Made by a program: the position numbers and the translations under genes
The notes under the pieces: generated by a model
The model's input: only the letters and a program-made list of their open reading frames with translations
Told to the model about the DNA's origin: nothing
The model's database searches: none
In this document: positions 42,526 to 52,080 of the stretch, in pieces
Numbering within the stretch: the first letter of the stretch is position 1
Layout: every line of letters begins with the position of its first letter
Origin: an uncultured Clostridia bacterium
Lineage (GTDB): Bacteria; Bacillota; Clostridia; Christensenellales; Borkfalkiaceae
DNA: 64,000 nucleotides
NCBI GenBank assembly: GCA_934254725.1
Contig: CAKQLR010000004.1
Span: 8,681-72,680, forward strand
Direction: 5' to 3'

Positions 42526-44709
42526 ATGATCGAATTACATAACAACAAAGCGATACTGTCTATAGACGAGACGGACGGAGAGATAGTTTCGCTGAAAAGC
42601 AAATCCGGAACGGAATACGTAGCTAAGCCCGTACCGATTATCGCCGTACGTCTTCTTGATACGGAAAAACAAGAGAGAACGGACGTGTTTTCGGAAGGGA
42701 AATATCTTTCCGAAGCAAAATCCGATAGCGACGAAATTATTCTCGGTTTTTCCGGAATGGGCGGTCTTGAAATAGACTGCACGGCTACTATTTCTTCAAC
42801 AAAACAAGGGTTTGAGTTCTCTTTAAAAATAGAAAACGGCACAGGTTTTGCCATCGAGTGGGTAGACTACCCCGTTATGCGCCTTAAAAACATGATGAAA
42901 GACGCGGGCGGAGACTTTAAATTTTTAAAGACGAGGCAGGAAGGCTCCGAAACGGACACCCTTGCAGGTTATCATCATTTTATGACCGATTACCCGAATA
43001 AAGGGTGGGACGGCACATATCCGGGACCTACCGGTTTACAGTTTCAGGCGTATTATAACGGAAAAGAGGGGTTTTACTTCGGCGATCACGATGCCGAAAG
43101 CAATTTAAAGGTAATAGACGGTTATCTTTGCGACGGCGACATAGCTATAGAAAACAAGCTTTTACCGGGGCTTAAGGATAATGCTCGTTATGAATATCCG
43201 TTTAAAGCGATAGTTCGCGAAATAGAGGGAACCTGGGCGGACGCCGCAGAAGTTTACAGAAATTTTGCGGAATCTTCCGGAATGATAAAGGTACCGAAAT
43301 TCAAGGAAAACGAAAGGATTCCCGAATGGATCGCGGATTGCCCGATAGTTGTCATTTATCCCGTGAGAGGGGACGAAGATATAGGTAAAATGGATCCTAA
43401 TATGTACTATCCGTACACGAACGCTCTTCCGTATCTCGATAAATTGAAAGAGCAACTCGATTCCCGTTTTCTTGTTCTTCTCTGTCACTGGGAAGGCAGC
43501 GCTCCGTGGGCGCCGCCGTTCGTATGGCCGCCATACGGCGATAAGAAAAACTTCCTCGAATTTGTGGATAAAGTGCATGAAAGAGGGGATTTATTCGGCG
43601 TATATTGCAGCGGAACCGCCTGGACGGAGGAAAGTATAGTAGACCCTTCTTACAATACGAAAAAGATGTTTGAAGAACGGAATTATTCGGAAATAATGGC
43701 TACGGGCATAGACCAAAAGCTGTCGCGCGCATACATTTGCAACGGAAATATCCGTTGGGGTTACGATATGTGCATTCACACCGAAGGGGCGCGTGAAATA
43801 GTTTTAAATGAAGTAAATTCCGTCATAAACAAAGGGAAAGTCGATTATATTCAATACTTCGACCAGAACCTCGGCGGGTTGGCTTCGGTGTGCTATAACA
43901 AAAAGCACGGGCATCCGGCTACCCCCGGCAAATGGCTAGTGAAAGATACTCTTACGCTTCTTAAAGACGTTAACGGCATAATAGACAGAGCGGGTAAAAA
44001 AGGCAAGGCGAGCGTCGGTTGTGAGTCCGCCGCCGCAGATTGTTATATGGGCGAAATGCCTTTCAACGACGGCAGAAATTATGGTTTTACCGACGTAAAG
44101 TGCGTTCCCGTTTACGATTATGTTTATCACGAATACGTAAATAATTATATGGGCAACTGTAATACGTCTTTCTTCACTCTCGACGTGGGCAAACATCCCG
44201 AATATCTGTTTTACAGAACGGGGTACTTGTTTACAACGGGTACTGTTCTCACAGTCGTTCTGAAAAACGACGGCAAACTTCACTGGGATTGGTCGTCCCC
44301 GTGGAAGCTTCCCGACGTAGATCAACAAGCTTACGGCAAATACGTAAAAACGCTTAACTCGTGGAAAAAGGGGCTTTTAAAGGGCGCTTTGACTTACGGA
44401 AGAATGCTTAAGCCTTTGGAGACGGAATGTGGGGAATATTCCTTTACAAGAAAGGACGGAGAGGTTAAAACTTACCCGTCGCTTAATTCTACCAGATGGC
44501 TTTGCGATGACGGCGAAGAAGTTCAGGTCGTTGTAAACTACTCGGGAAACGCAGAAACGTTCGGACTGCGTACGGACGAAGGAATAAAATGCGTTGAAGT
44601 TTACGATGAACCGGATTGCGCTTTCCCCGTTACGATTATCCCCGAAAACGGAATTTGCCGTATTACGGTAAAAGCCCGCAATGCGGTTAAAATAACAATA
44701 AAAAGATAA
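42526..44709 (+). CDS. Putative glycoside hydrolase, DUF6259-like
   Basis: 727 residues, no signal peptide. N-terminal beta-rich part (about 1-235) resembling the super-sandwich of retaining glycosidases; central barrel-like region with YPVRGDEDIGKMDP, FLVLLCHWEGSAPWAPPF, GDLFGVYCSGTAWTEES and DYIQYFDQNLGG (acidic residues at strand ends are candidate catalysts, not proven); C-terminal beta domain. Best recalled match is the DUF6259 group, found in glycan loci without established activity. Lies between the permease pair and the binding lipoprotein, so probably acts on imported oligosaccharide. Confidence 0.6.
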   Translation: MIELHNNKAILSIDETDGEIVSLKSKSGTEYVAKPVPIIAVRLLDTEKQERTDVFSEGKYLSEAKSDSDEIILGFSGMGGLEIDCTATISSTKQGFEFSLKIENGTGFAIEWVDYPVMRLKNMMKDAGGDFKFLKTRQEGSETDTLAGYHHFMTDYPNKGWDGTYPGPTGLQFQAYYNGKEGFYFGDHDAESNLKVIDGYLCDGDIAIENKLLPGLKDNARYEYPFKAIVREIEGTWADAAEVYRNFAESSGMIKVPKFKENERIPEWIADCPIVVIYPVRGDEDIGKMDPNMYYPYTNALPYLDKLKEQLDSRFLVLLCHWEGSAPWAPPFVWPPYGDKKNFLEFVDKVHERGDLFGVYCSGTAWTEESIVDPSYNTKKMFEERNYSEIMATGIDQKLSRAYICNGNIRWGYDMCIHTEGAREIVLNEVNSVINKGKVDYIQYFDQNLGGLASVCYNKKHGHPATPGKWLVKDTLTLLKDVNGIIDRAGKKGKASVGCESAAADCYMGEMPFNDGRNYGFTDVKCVPVYDYVYHEYVNNYMGNCNTSFFTLDVGKHPEYLFYRTGYLFTTGTVLTVVLKNDGKLHWDWSSPWKLPDVDQQAYGKYVKTLNSWKKGLLKGALTYGRMLKPLETECGEYSFTRKDGEVKTYPSLNSTRWLCDDGEEVQVVVNYSGNAETFGLRTDEGIKCVEVYDEPDCAFPVTIIPENGICRITVKARNAVKITIKR

Positions 44710-44720
44710 GGAGAGATAAT

Positions 44721-46331
44721 ATGAAGGCTAAAAACAAATTTTTAAGACTCATCGCCTCAATCGTTACGGCGTTTATGTTCGTTGTCGGTATTACCGGCAC
44801 GGCGGCTTGCAAAAAAGACGATAACAAAATGCTAAGCGACGAAAAAGGCGTTTACACTCTTGACGAAAACGGCATAAAGGTTTACAAAGTCGTTATGATG
44901 GATCACGGCGTACCTTTCACTACTAAAGAATTCAAATACCGTCAGCAGGTTTTAGAACGTGTAAACGAAAAACTCGTGCAGGATCTCGGTTATAAAGTGG
45001 ATTTCAATATCGAAGTTTATGCAGACGACACATTCAGTGATAAGCTTGTTACCCGCCTTGCGGATCAAGATCAGCTTGACCTCGTAAGACAGGTAGCCAA
45101 AGAAAATCTCGACAGCTACGTTTCTACAAATATCGCTATGGATGTAACCGATTACTTCAATAACGAGTCCTCTTTGAAGTCGAATCTTTCTTCCGCCATA
45201 ATGAAAGAAGTGACGTATAACGGCAGGGTTCATGCGATTCCCCTCGATAAACTCCCCGTTAACGGTGTTACGTTTGTAAGAGGAGATCTCCTCAATAAAG
45301 CGGGTTATGAAAATCTGACATCTATAGAGGATTGGGAAGGATTTCTTGACAAGGTTGTAAAGGGCGGTTCTGAGTACCTCAACTCAAAATTGCAGACGGT
45401 TCCCCTTATGGGTTCGCTTTCGTGTATAGAAGAAATGCTGTACGGCGCTTTTACCGACGACCCCGGCGCAAACTATATTAACGCGGAAGGGAAAATCCGC
45501 CCCAAATATTTCAACGAGGGATATAAAAATTTTATTAAAAAACTTCGCGAATGGATGGTAAAAGGCTATATTGACAACAGTCTTTTCAACTTTAACGAAT
45601 TCGGAATGAACACATATATGTCCAACCAGGTTACGTCGGCTGTATCTTGCGGGATATATCACCTCGAATTCGGGTCTCTTCTTTCCGTAAATAAAGCTCA
45701 TCCCGAGTGGAACATTACGCCGATAATGCCCCTTGCTACGGAAGACGGTAAATATGCTTCTACGGGAATAATGGGCGAGTTTTTATTCGTTCCGTATTCT
45801 GCTCGTTCGGCTGGCGTTGTGATGGATTTATTGAACTGGCATTTGTTCAATGAAGAAAACTATATGCTTTTAAGATGCGGTATAGAGGGCTTAACCTATA
45901 CTATTAGTCCGGAAAAATCAATAGACGTTCCCGCTGCGGAAAAGAGCGCGAACGTAACCGCTCCTTCCGATCTTATAGGAAGATTTATGATTGCTACCTC
46001 TGTAAAATACAATATGGGCTATCCTGCTGCAACCTGCCCCGATGGCTCGAAGAAAGCATATTCCGACAGTTTAAAAGTAAAAGACGAACAGCTTATAGTC
46101 GATCCTACGATTTACGTCAGCTCCAAGATATCGGATATGGACAGAAGCGTTATAGCAAGCGCAAACAATACTGTTGCGGGGCAAATTCAAAAAATGCTCA
46201 CTCTCAAAAAGGATAAGACTTTTGAAGTCTCCGATGCCGAGTTCGACGCGGTCTGGAACAAAATGCTTAAAGATTATACGGGTATTTCCGTATTCGATAA
46301 GATGACTGAAGAATACAACAAAATCAAATAA
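44721..46331 (+). CDS. ABC transporter binding lipoprotein, LplA type
   Basis: 536 residues. Signal peptide with lipobox-like TAAC (about 33-36) followed by KKDDNK; then a two-lobe extracellular solute-binding protein of the large LplA/YtcQ group used with LplB/YtcP permeases. The GAGNITPIM-type segments and the C-terminal WNKMLKDYTGIS fit the group loosely. Delivers oligosaccharide to the permeases encoded upstream. Followed by a hairpin, which often sets a higher mRNA level for binding-protein genes. Confidence 0.9.
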   Translation: MKAKNKFLRLIASIVTAFMFVVGITGTAACKKDDNKMLSDEKGVYTLDENGIKVYKVVMMDHGVPFTTKEFKYRQQVLERVNEKLVQDLGYKVDFNIEVYADDTFSDKLVTRLADQDQLDLVRQVAKENLDSYVSTNIAMDVTDYFNNESSLKSNLSSAIMKEVTYNGRVHAIPLDKLPVNGVTFVRGDLLNKAGYENLTSIEDWEGFLDKVVKGGSEYLNSKLQTVPLMGSLSCIEEMLYGAFTDDPGANYINAEGKIRPKYFNEGYKNFIKKLREWMVKGYIDNSLFNFNEFGMNTYMSNQVTSAVSCGIYHLEFGSLLSVNKAHPEWNITPIMPLATEDGKYASTGIMGEFLFVPYSARSAGVVMDLLNWHLFNEENYMLLRCGIEGLTYTISPEKSIDVPAAEKSANVTAPSDLIGRFMIATSVKYNMGYPAATCPDGSKKAYSDSLKVKDEQLIVDPTIYVSSKISDMDRSVIASANNTVAGQIQKMLTLKKDKTFEVSDAEFDAVWNKMLKDYTGISVFDKMTEEYNKIK

Positions 46332-46342
46332 TATCGGCATTG

Positions 46343-46371
46343 CGGGAGGGAGAAAATTACACTCTCTCCCG
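46343..46371 (+). terminator. Hairpin after binding-protein gene
   Basis: CGGGAGGGAG / CTCTCTCCCG stem (one wobble, nine-base loop) followed by AGTTTTAT. Partial terminator or mRNA-stabilising element. The remaining 145 bases before the next gene are A/T-rich with no clear ribosome site. Confidence 0.65.
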
Positions 46372-46517
46372 AGTTTTATAAAAATGCATAAAGAGCGACG
46401 GAATGTTTTGCTGTTTTGTAGATATATTTTCGGGAGAAAAAACCGCTTTTCAGACAAAAAAACATTTCCGAGGCTATTGAAAATTAAAATTTATTAAATT
46501 AAAAAACAGTATAAATT

Positions 46518-47522
46518 ATGGAAAAAGAATATCTGATAGGTATAAATTACTTTAACGGCTGGAACAGAAACGACCCCAATCGCTGGCAAACAAACGGCAG
46601 AGACTGGAGAATGGATTACCCTGAACGCATACCCATAACAGGTTGCTATAACGATCCCGAAACGATGATTGCAGATATAGACGCGGCAAGCGAGAAAGGC
46701 GTGGATTTCTTTCAGATGCTTTGGTATGTGCAGAAGCCCGAAAGAGAAAAAAATTCAAGACATTTAAACGATTGCTTCGCGCATTATTTTGCGGCGAAAA
46801 ACAACGAAAGAATCAAATTCGTTTTGGAATTTTGCAATCATCCCCCTTATGAAATTCTCGAGGACGATTTATGGGAGGACAGCGTAGACGAGTGGGTTAA
46901 AATAATGCTTCACCCTGGGTGCCTGAAAATAGACGGAAAAGCCGTCTTCAAAATTCACGGATTGGCTTATTTTTATCAGCAATGCGGCAGAAGCGTTGAG
47001 AAATTTGACGAAAGAATTTCCGTTTTGCGAGCTAAGGCAAAGAGAAAAGGGCTTGAACTTATAATAGGCGCGGGCGTTATGGCAGACGCTGTGAACGATG
47101 ACGAAATAGCTTTGTCCTCTCATGTCGATTATTGCACGACCTATGCGGATTTCCCGAGAATAGAGGAGACGGAAAAGCCTTATGCGTTTTCGGTTCTTAC
47201 CGAGCAAGCTTTAAAGGGCAGACGGGTTTTGGTCGAAAAGCTGCATTCGCCGTACGTTCCGTTTATAATGTCCGGCTGGTATCCGAGACCGTGGGGAGTA
47301 CATAGCGCGCAATACGCATACCCGACTGAAAAGGAGTGGAAGGAAGCTTTGCAGGGCGTTAAAACGGCTCTCGACGAGGACGAGCGTTTCACCCTTCACG
47401 GCAAAAAAATGTTTACGATTTACGCCTGGAACGAGTTTGGCGAGGGCGGCATCATGGCGCCTACGGCAGGCTTCGGAACTATGAAGCTGGATATGCTTAA
47501 AAAGGTGTTCGGAGAAAAATGA
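46518..47522 (+). CDS. GH99/GH71-like glycan-active protein (WbsX-like)
   Basis: 334 residues, cytoplasmic. Starts LIGINYFNGWNRNDPNRW, then a TIM-barrel-like layout with MIADIDAASEKGVDFFQMLWY, and closes with FTIYAWNEFGEGGIMAPT, the W-N-E-x-x-E-G-G pattern of GH99-like and WbsX proteins. GH99 enzymes are endo-mannosidases/mannanases; assignment to that activity is uncertain here. No ribosome site is seen before the ATG, and a TATAAA lies three bases upstream, so the start may be different or the gene coupled. Stop overlaps the next start. Confidence 0.7.
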   Translation: MEKEYLIGINYFNGWNRNDPNRWQTNGRDWRMDYPERIPITGCYNDPETMIADIDAASEKGVDFFQMLWYVQKPEREKNSRHLNDCFAHYFAAKNNERIKFVLEFCNHPPYEILEDDLWEDSVDEWVKIMLHPGCLKIDGKAVFKIHGLAYFYQQCGRSVEKFDERISVLRAKAKRKGLELIIGAGVMADAVNDDEIALSSHVDYCTTYADFPRIEETEKPYAFSVLTEQALKGRRVLVEKLHSPYVPFIMSGWYPRPWGVHSAQYAYPTEKEWKEALQGVKTALDEDERFTLHGKKMFTIYAWNEFGEGGIMAPTAGFGTMKLDMLKKVFGEK

Positions 47523-49693
47523 TGAAAAAAATGTTTTTGATATTGTTATCGCTTGCGTTGTGCGCAGGAGTTGTTTTTACTTTTCCGTCGTTAACGGCGC
47601 AAGCGAAAGAACAAGAATATGAGATAGTGGGAAAATATCAAAACGGAGATTTGATAATATCGAACATATCGGTAACCGATTTCGGCGCGAAGGGCGACGG
47701 GCAAACCGACGACACCGAGGCGATAAGCAAAGCGCTTAAAAAAGCGTCCGCTCAGGGCGGCGGCATCGTTTTTTTACCCGCCGGAAAATACAGAGTTACT
47801 TCAAGCTTGTCCGTGCCAGCTAATGTTACTCTTACGGGCGTGTGGCTTAACCCCGAATACAACCCGTCTTTCGATAAACAAACCGTTCTTCTTGCAGATT
47901 ACAAAAGCAACGGCAAAGTTAACGGTTCGGCGTATTTTATTTCTCTCACGCCGGGCGCCGGCGTTAAGGGCTTAAATATTTATTATCCGCAGCAGAACGC
48001 GGCTTCTCCCACGGAATATCCGTTTACGATCGGTTTGGGAAACGTCCTCGTAAATATTTCCGATATCACTCTTTTAAACTCGTACGCGGGCATAAAAGCA
48101 GGCACCGCTTCGCATGTGGAAAACATTTACGGCACTTGTTACAAATACGGGTTTTATAACACCGCAAACTATGAAATTTCAAACTTCGTCAATTTGAATT
48201 TTTCGGGGAAATATCTCAACAGATACGATAAAACGCCCGTCGAGGACATAAAAAAAGGGTGTTCTGGGTGTGTTCCCGTAAAGATAGGCAAGACGGACGA
48301 TTTATTCCTTTACGACGTAAAAATCGACGAGGAGTACTATAAAAACGAAATAACCGTCGAATTGGAGGAGTTTATTCCCGTCAGCCCGAAGCAGGCATAC
48401 GGACACGCCGGCAAACTCAACGGCGCGAAAATCAAGAAAACCGAAGAAGATTATTATGTTAAGCTTTCCAACGAGGACGATATAGAAGGCGTGGCTGAGG
48501 GGTATTCGCACAAGCTTCAGACGGTAAGACGCCCGAAATCCGATAATCTTTATGTCGTAACCGATTTCGGTGCGAAAGGAGACGGAAAAACAGACGACTC
48601 TTCCGCCGTAAATCAAGCGATAAATAAAGCGAAGTCAAACGGAGAGGGAACGGTATTTTTCCCTGCGGGCAAGTATGTTATTTCGGAATATGTCACCGTG
48701 CCTTCGGGCGTAGAACTGCGCGGTGCGTGGGATAATCCTCTGTACCGTTCGGGAAGCGTATTGTCGTTCTCGGGCAAACAGGAAAAAGATAAGGCGTTTG
48801 TAACTCTTTCTTCGGACAGCGGAGTGCACGGTTTTACAATCGAAATAAACAATTACGACTATAACGATATAGGGAAAGTCGAATACCCGTGGATTTTCCG
48901 CGGGAACGGCAAAAACGTATGGGTAGAGAATATTACCTTTATCAGCACTTACAGGGGCATAGATATGGCTTCTTACAAGTGCGATAATTTCCTTATTCGC
49001 GGTATATGGGGCACGTGCACTCACGGATTTATTTCCGTAGGAGGCGGAACCGCGGGCGGCGTGCTTGAATACGTTATGTGTACGTACGGCACCTGGTGGG
49101 AGGAAATAGCGAGGGCTTCCGATAATATTTCCGAGTGCACTTATAAGAATGCGGTGGGATTAACCCTCGGCGATTGCTCGGATATAGCGGTGTTTTCTTT
49201 CAGCACTTTCGGAATTAAAACTTCGCTGCTCACAAATTCCGAAAACGGCAAGGGCGTAGAAAATTTAAGAATAATCCGTCTGGTTTCCGATCTCCCTAAC
49301 GGGTTCAACAATGTGGAATTTAACGCGGGCAACAACATTGCAATAATAGGTCTTTCCACGGGCGGCGGTATATGGGGTAGCAAAGCCGTAAAAATAAATC
49401 CCTCGTTTGACGGGAAACTGAGAATATACGGACAGATAATCTGGGGAGGCTCTGCAGGAGTGTCGGTTTATCCGAATAAAGATTATGCTTCATACAACGA
49501 AAAGTCCGTAGACGTAGAAATACTAAAATTCGATTTCCCGTGGGAAAAAGGGAACTTTTTCGGTTCAACCGCGTTCATTGTCATAGCGTCGTGCGCGGCT
49601 GTCGTAATAGCGGGGGCGATAGTTGCCGTCATATTAGTGAAAAAGAAAAAAGGCAAAACGAATGGAAAAAAAGAAAATACATCTGATATGTAA
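47519..49693 (+). CDS. Membrane-anchored pectate-lyase-like beta-helix protein
   Basis: 724 residues. Signal peptide (about 1-30). Two Pectate_lyase_3-type openings: VTDFGAKGDGQTDDTEAI (about 57-74) and VTDFGAKGDGKTDDSSAV (about 345-362), each followed by a FLPAGKYRVTS or FFPAGKYVISE strand. Clear paralogue of the protein at 37426 (shared GTWWE, FGAKGDG and YGQ motifs). C-terminal hydrophobic helix and KKKK, but without the Gly-Cys motif. Ribosome site GGAG; stop of the previous gene overlaps. Likely surface polysaccharide depolymerase; mechanism unknown. Confidence 0.8.
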   Translation: MMKKMFLILLSLALCAGVVFTFPSLTAQAKEQEYEIVGKYQNGDLIISNISVTDFGAKGDGQTDDTEAISKALKKASAQGGGIVFLPAGKYRVTSSLSVPANVTLTGVWLNPEYNPSFDKQTVLLADYKSNGKVNGSAYFISLTPGAGVKGLNIYYPQQNAASPTEYPFTIGLGNVLVNISDITLLNSYAGIKAGTASHVENIYGTCYKYGFYNTANYEISNFVNLNFSGKYLNRYDKTPVEDIKKGCSGCVPVKIGKTDDLFLYDVKIDEEYYKNEITVELEEFIPVSPKQAYGHAGKLNGAKIKKTEEDYYVKLSNEDDIEGVAEGYSHKLQTVRRPKSDNLYVVTDFGAKGDGKTDDSSAVNQAINKAKSNGEGTVFFPAGKYVISEYVTVPSGVELRGAWDNPLYRSGSVLSFSGKQEKDKAFVTLSSDSGVHGFTIEINNYDYNDIGKVEYPWIFRGNGKNVWVENITFISTYRGIDMASYKCDNFLIRGIWGTCTHGFISVGGGTAGGVLEYVMCTYGTWWEEIARASDNISECTYKNAVGLTLGDCSDIAVFSFSTFGIKTSLLTNSENGKGVENLRIIRLVSDLPNGFNNVEFNAGNNIAIIGLSTGGGIWGSKAVKINPSFDGKLRIYGQIIWGGSAGVSVYPNKDYASYNEKSVDVEILKFDFPWEKGNFFGSTAFIVIASCAAVVIAGAIVAVILVKKKKGKTNGKKENTSDM

Positions 49694-52076
49694 CGCGCAT
49701 ATCGATCCTATCTGGCAGTGGGAGTGGCAGGAAGGCGTCAGCGCAACTTTGTCTACCTTTAAATCGGCGGCAGACCTTGCGGAGGAGTTCGATTACATAT
49801 TCTGTCACAATGAAGTGACGGTTTATAAATACGTGGAAGAGTATGCCCCGGAGCTGTTTGAAAGAATAAAAAGCCTCGTAAAACGCGGGAAATGGCGAAT
49901 TATGGGCGGTTGGTATCTTCAACCCGATTGCAATATGCCGTCGGGGGAAAGCTTCGTAAGACAGATAAGAGAGGGGCACGAATATTTTAAGGAAAAGTTC
50001 GGCGTCGTGCCGGAAGTTTCTATAAATTTCGATTCCTTCGGGCATACGCGCGGGCTTGTTCAGATTTTGAAAAAGTGCGGGCAAAAGGGATACATTTGCT
50101 GTCGCCCGTATGCGAGCGAAAAAGCCTTGCCGGAAGACGGTTTCCTTTGGGTAGGGCTTGACGGAAGCGAAATAAAAGCCATCAGGGCGATAGACGGCTA
50201 CAATACCCCGATGGGAATGGCGGAAGCTATAATCAAAGACAGGGCGAAACGGCATAAAGGAAATACCGCGCTTGTGCTTTGGGGTGTAGGAAATCACGGC
50301 GGCGGACCTTCGAGAAAGGATCTGATCGACGTAACAGAAATGATTAAAAACGGCGGAGAGTACGAGTATATACATTCATACCCCGAAAAATTTTTCGACG
50401 AGGTAAATCCGACGGAAAGAGTGGAAGAATCTTTAAGAATATCCATGCCCGGCTGTTATACGAGTATGCGTTCGGTTAAGCGCAAGCACGCAGAACTTGA
50501 AAAAGAGCTGTATTTTGCCGAAAAAATAGCTTCGGTCGCGAGCATAAAAGGGCTGTGCGAATACCCTGAAGAAAAACTTAAAGAAATAACGCAGGATTTG
50601 CTGAATGCGGAGTTCCACGATACTCTGCCGGGTTCGTGCGTGCGTTCGGGGGAAGAAAACGCGCTTAATCTTCTTTCGCACGGGTTGCTTGAAGCAGAGA
50701 GGATAAAAACGAAAGCGTTCTTTTCGTTGCTTCGTACTCAAAGTTCCGCAAAGGACGGTGAATTCCCCGTTTTTGTTTTTAACCCGCAGCCTTACGAGCT
50801 ACGTACCGAGGTCGAATGCGAGTTTATGCTTGCAGATCAGAATTGGTCGGAGGAAATTTTCGTCCCTGTTGTGGAGGACGAAAACGGCTCCCGTCTGCCC
50901 GTTCAGATGCTTAAAGAAGAGAGCAATATCAATCTCGACTGGAGAAAGAAAATAATTTTTTCCTGTACTTTAAAACCTATGGATATTACGAGATTTTCCG
51001 TTTATATCCACAGGGAAAAACTTTATAAGAGCAAGTCGAAGTGTTTTTGCTGTGAAGAGAACGGCATAAAAACCGAGATTGATAAAAATACGGGGCTATT
51101 AATATATTTCGGGACGGAAACGCTGAATTACGTGAGAAATGCGGGGCTTCTTTATTGTTTTGACGATAACGAGGACCCGTGGGCTATGCAGGGCTTTCAG
51201 CAAAAGCGCCTTGGAGAAAACGGAAAGCCGTTTGTCCTTTCTTCCGTTCCGCACGGAGTATTCAAAGGAATGAAACCCGTTCAGGCGGTAGAGAACGGAG
51301 ACGTGATTTTTTCAGTCGAAAGTTTTTACGAATATAAGGATTCTAAAGCGCGGCTGTGCTGGACGGTAAATAAGCTGAATGGCTACGTCGATTTATCCGT
51401 GGATTTATTCCCCGGAGAGATAAACGCCTTTACAAAGCTTGCGGTTCCTTTGAATTTCGAAGGAAAACTTTTCGGTCAGACGGCTTTCGGTTCGGAAGAG
51501 CTTTTTACCGATGCGAGGGAGAACGTAAGCGGCAGATTTATTATGATTAAAGGCAAAGAGAAGAGCCTTATAGTTATGAACGACGGCGTTTACGGAAGCC
51601 ATTTCGAGGACGGAACGCTGTATCTTTCTCTGCACAGAGGTGTGTCATATTGCGCTCATCCTATTTTAGATAAACCGATTATTCCGCACGACGGGTTTGT
51701 AAAAAAGGTAGACCAAGGTGAGAGAAATTACCGTTTCAGGTTCGTGATTGCAAACGAGAATGAAGCCGAAAGACTTACTCAGGAGTTTTTCAGCCCGCCG
51801 TACGCGGTGAACGCTTTTCCGTTAGGGGAATGCATGAAGAGCAATCCGTTCGAAGTCGCTGTTTCAGACCCGAACGTGACGCTTGTCGCGCTGAAGAAAT
51901 GCCGCGGCGAGACTTATGGATATGTGTTCCGTTTGCTGAACGGTTCGGAAAAACCTGCTACCGCGGAAATAAAGGTTAACGGAGAAAAGCTCTGTTTGAA
52001 TTTTAACTGCTATGAAGTAAAAACAATTCTGTTGCAAAACGGGAAATTAAAGGAAATTTACGAATTGATTATATAG
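49662..52076 (+). CDS. GH38 family alpha-mannosidase
   Basis: 804 residues, cytoplasmic. N-terminal catalytic domain with the zinc-site motif NAHIDPIWQWEW (about 11-22; His and Asp ligands), GGWYLQPDCNMPSGES (about 84-99) and the nucleophile motif NFDSFGHTRG (Asp about 123); GNHGGGPS holds another zinc-site His. Middle helical domain and a C-terminal beta super-sandwich follow. Removes alpha-linked mannose from imported oligosaccharides. Start lies 32 bases inside the preceding gene in another frame, with AAAAGG as ribosome site. Confidence 0.94.
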   Translation: MEKKKIHLICNAHIDPIWQWEWQEGVSATLSTFKSAADLAEEFDYIFCHNEVTVYKYVEEYAPELFERIKSLVKRGKWRIMGGWYLQPDCNMPSGESFVRQIREGHEYFKEKFGVVPEVSINFDSFGHTRGLVQILKKCGQKGYICCRPYASEKALPEDGFLWVGLDGSEIKAIRAIDGYNTPMGMAEAIIKDRAKRHKGNTALVLWGVGNHGGGPSRKDLIDVTEMIKNGGEYEYIHSYPEKFFDEVNPTERVEESLRISMPGCYTSMRSVKRKHAELEKELYFAEKIASVASIKGLCEYPEEKLKEITQDLLNAEFHDTLPGSCVRSGEENALNLLSHGLLEAERIKTKAFFSLLRTQSSAKDGEFPVFVFNPQPYELRTEVECEFMLADQNWSEEIFVPVVEDENGSRLPVQMLKEESNINLDWRKKIIFSCTLKPMDITRFSVYIHREKLYKSKSKCFCCEENGIKTEIDKNTGLLIYFGTETLNYVRNAGLLYCFDDNEDPWAMQGFQQKRLGENGKPFVLSSVPHGVFKGMKPVQAVENGDVIFSVESFYEYKDSKARLCWTVNKLNGYVDLSVDLFPGEINAFTKLAVPLNFEGKLFGQTAFGSEELFTDARENVSGRFIMIKGKEKSLIVMNDGVYGSHFEDGTLYLSLHRGVSYCAHPILDKPIIPHDGFVKKVDQGERNYRFRFVIANENEAERLTQEFFSPPYAVNAFPLGECMKSNPFEVAVSDPNVTLVALKKCRGETYGYVFRLLNGSEKPATAEIKVNGEKLCLNFNCYEVKTILLQNGKLKEIYELII

Positions 52077-52080
52077 CAAA

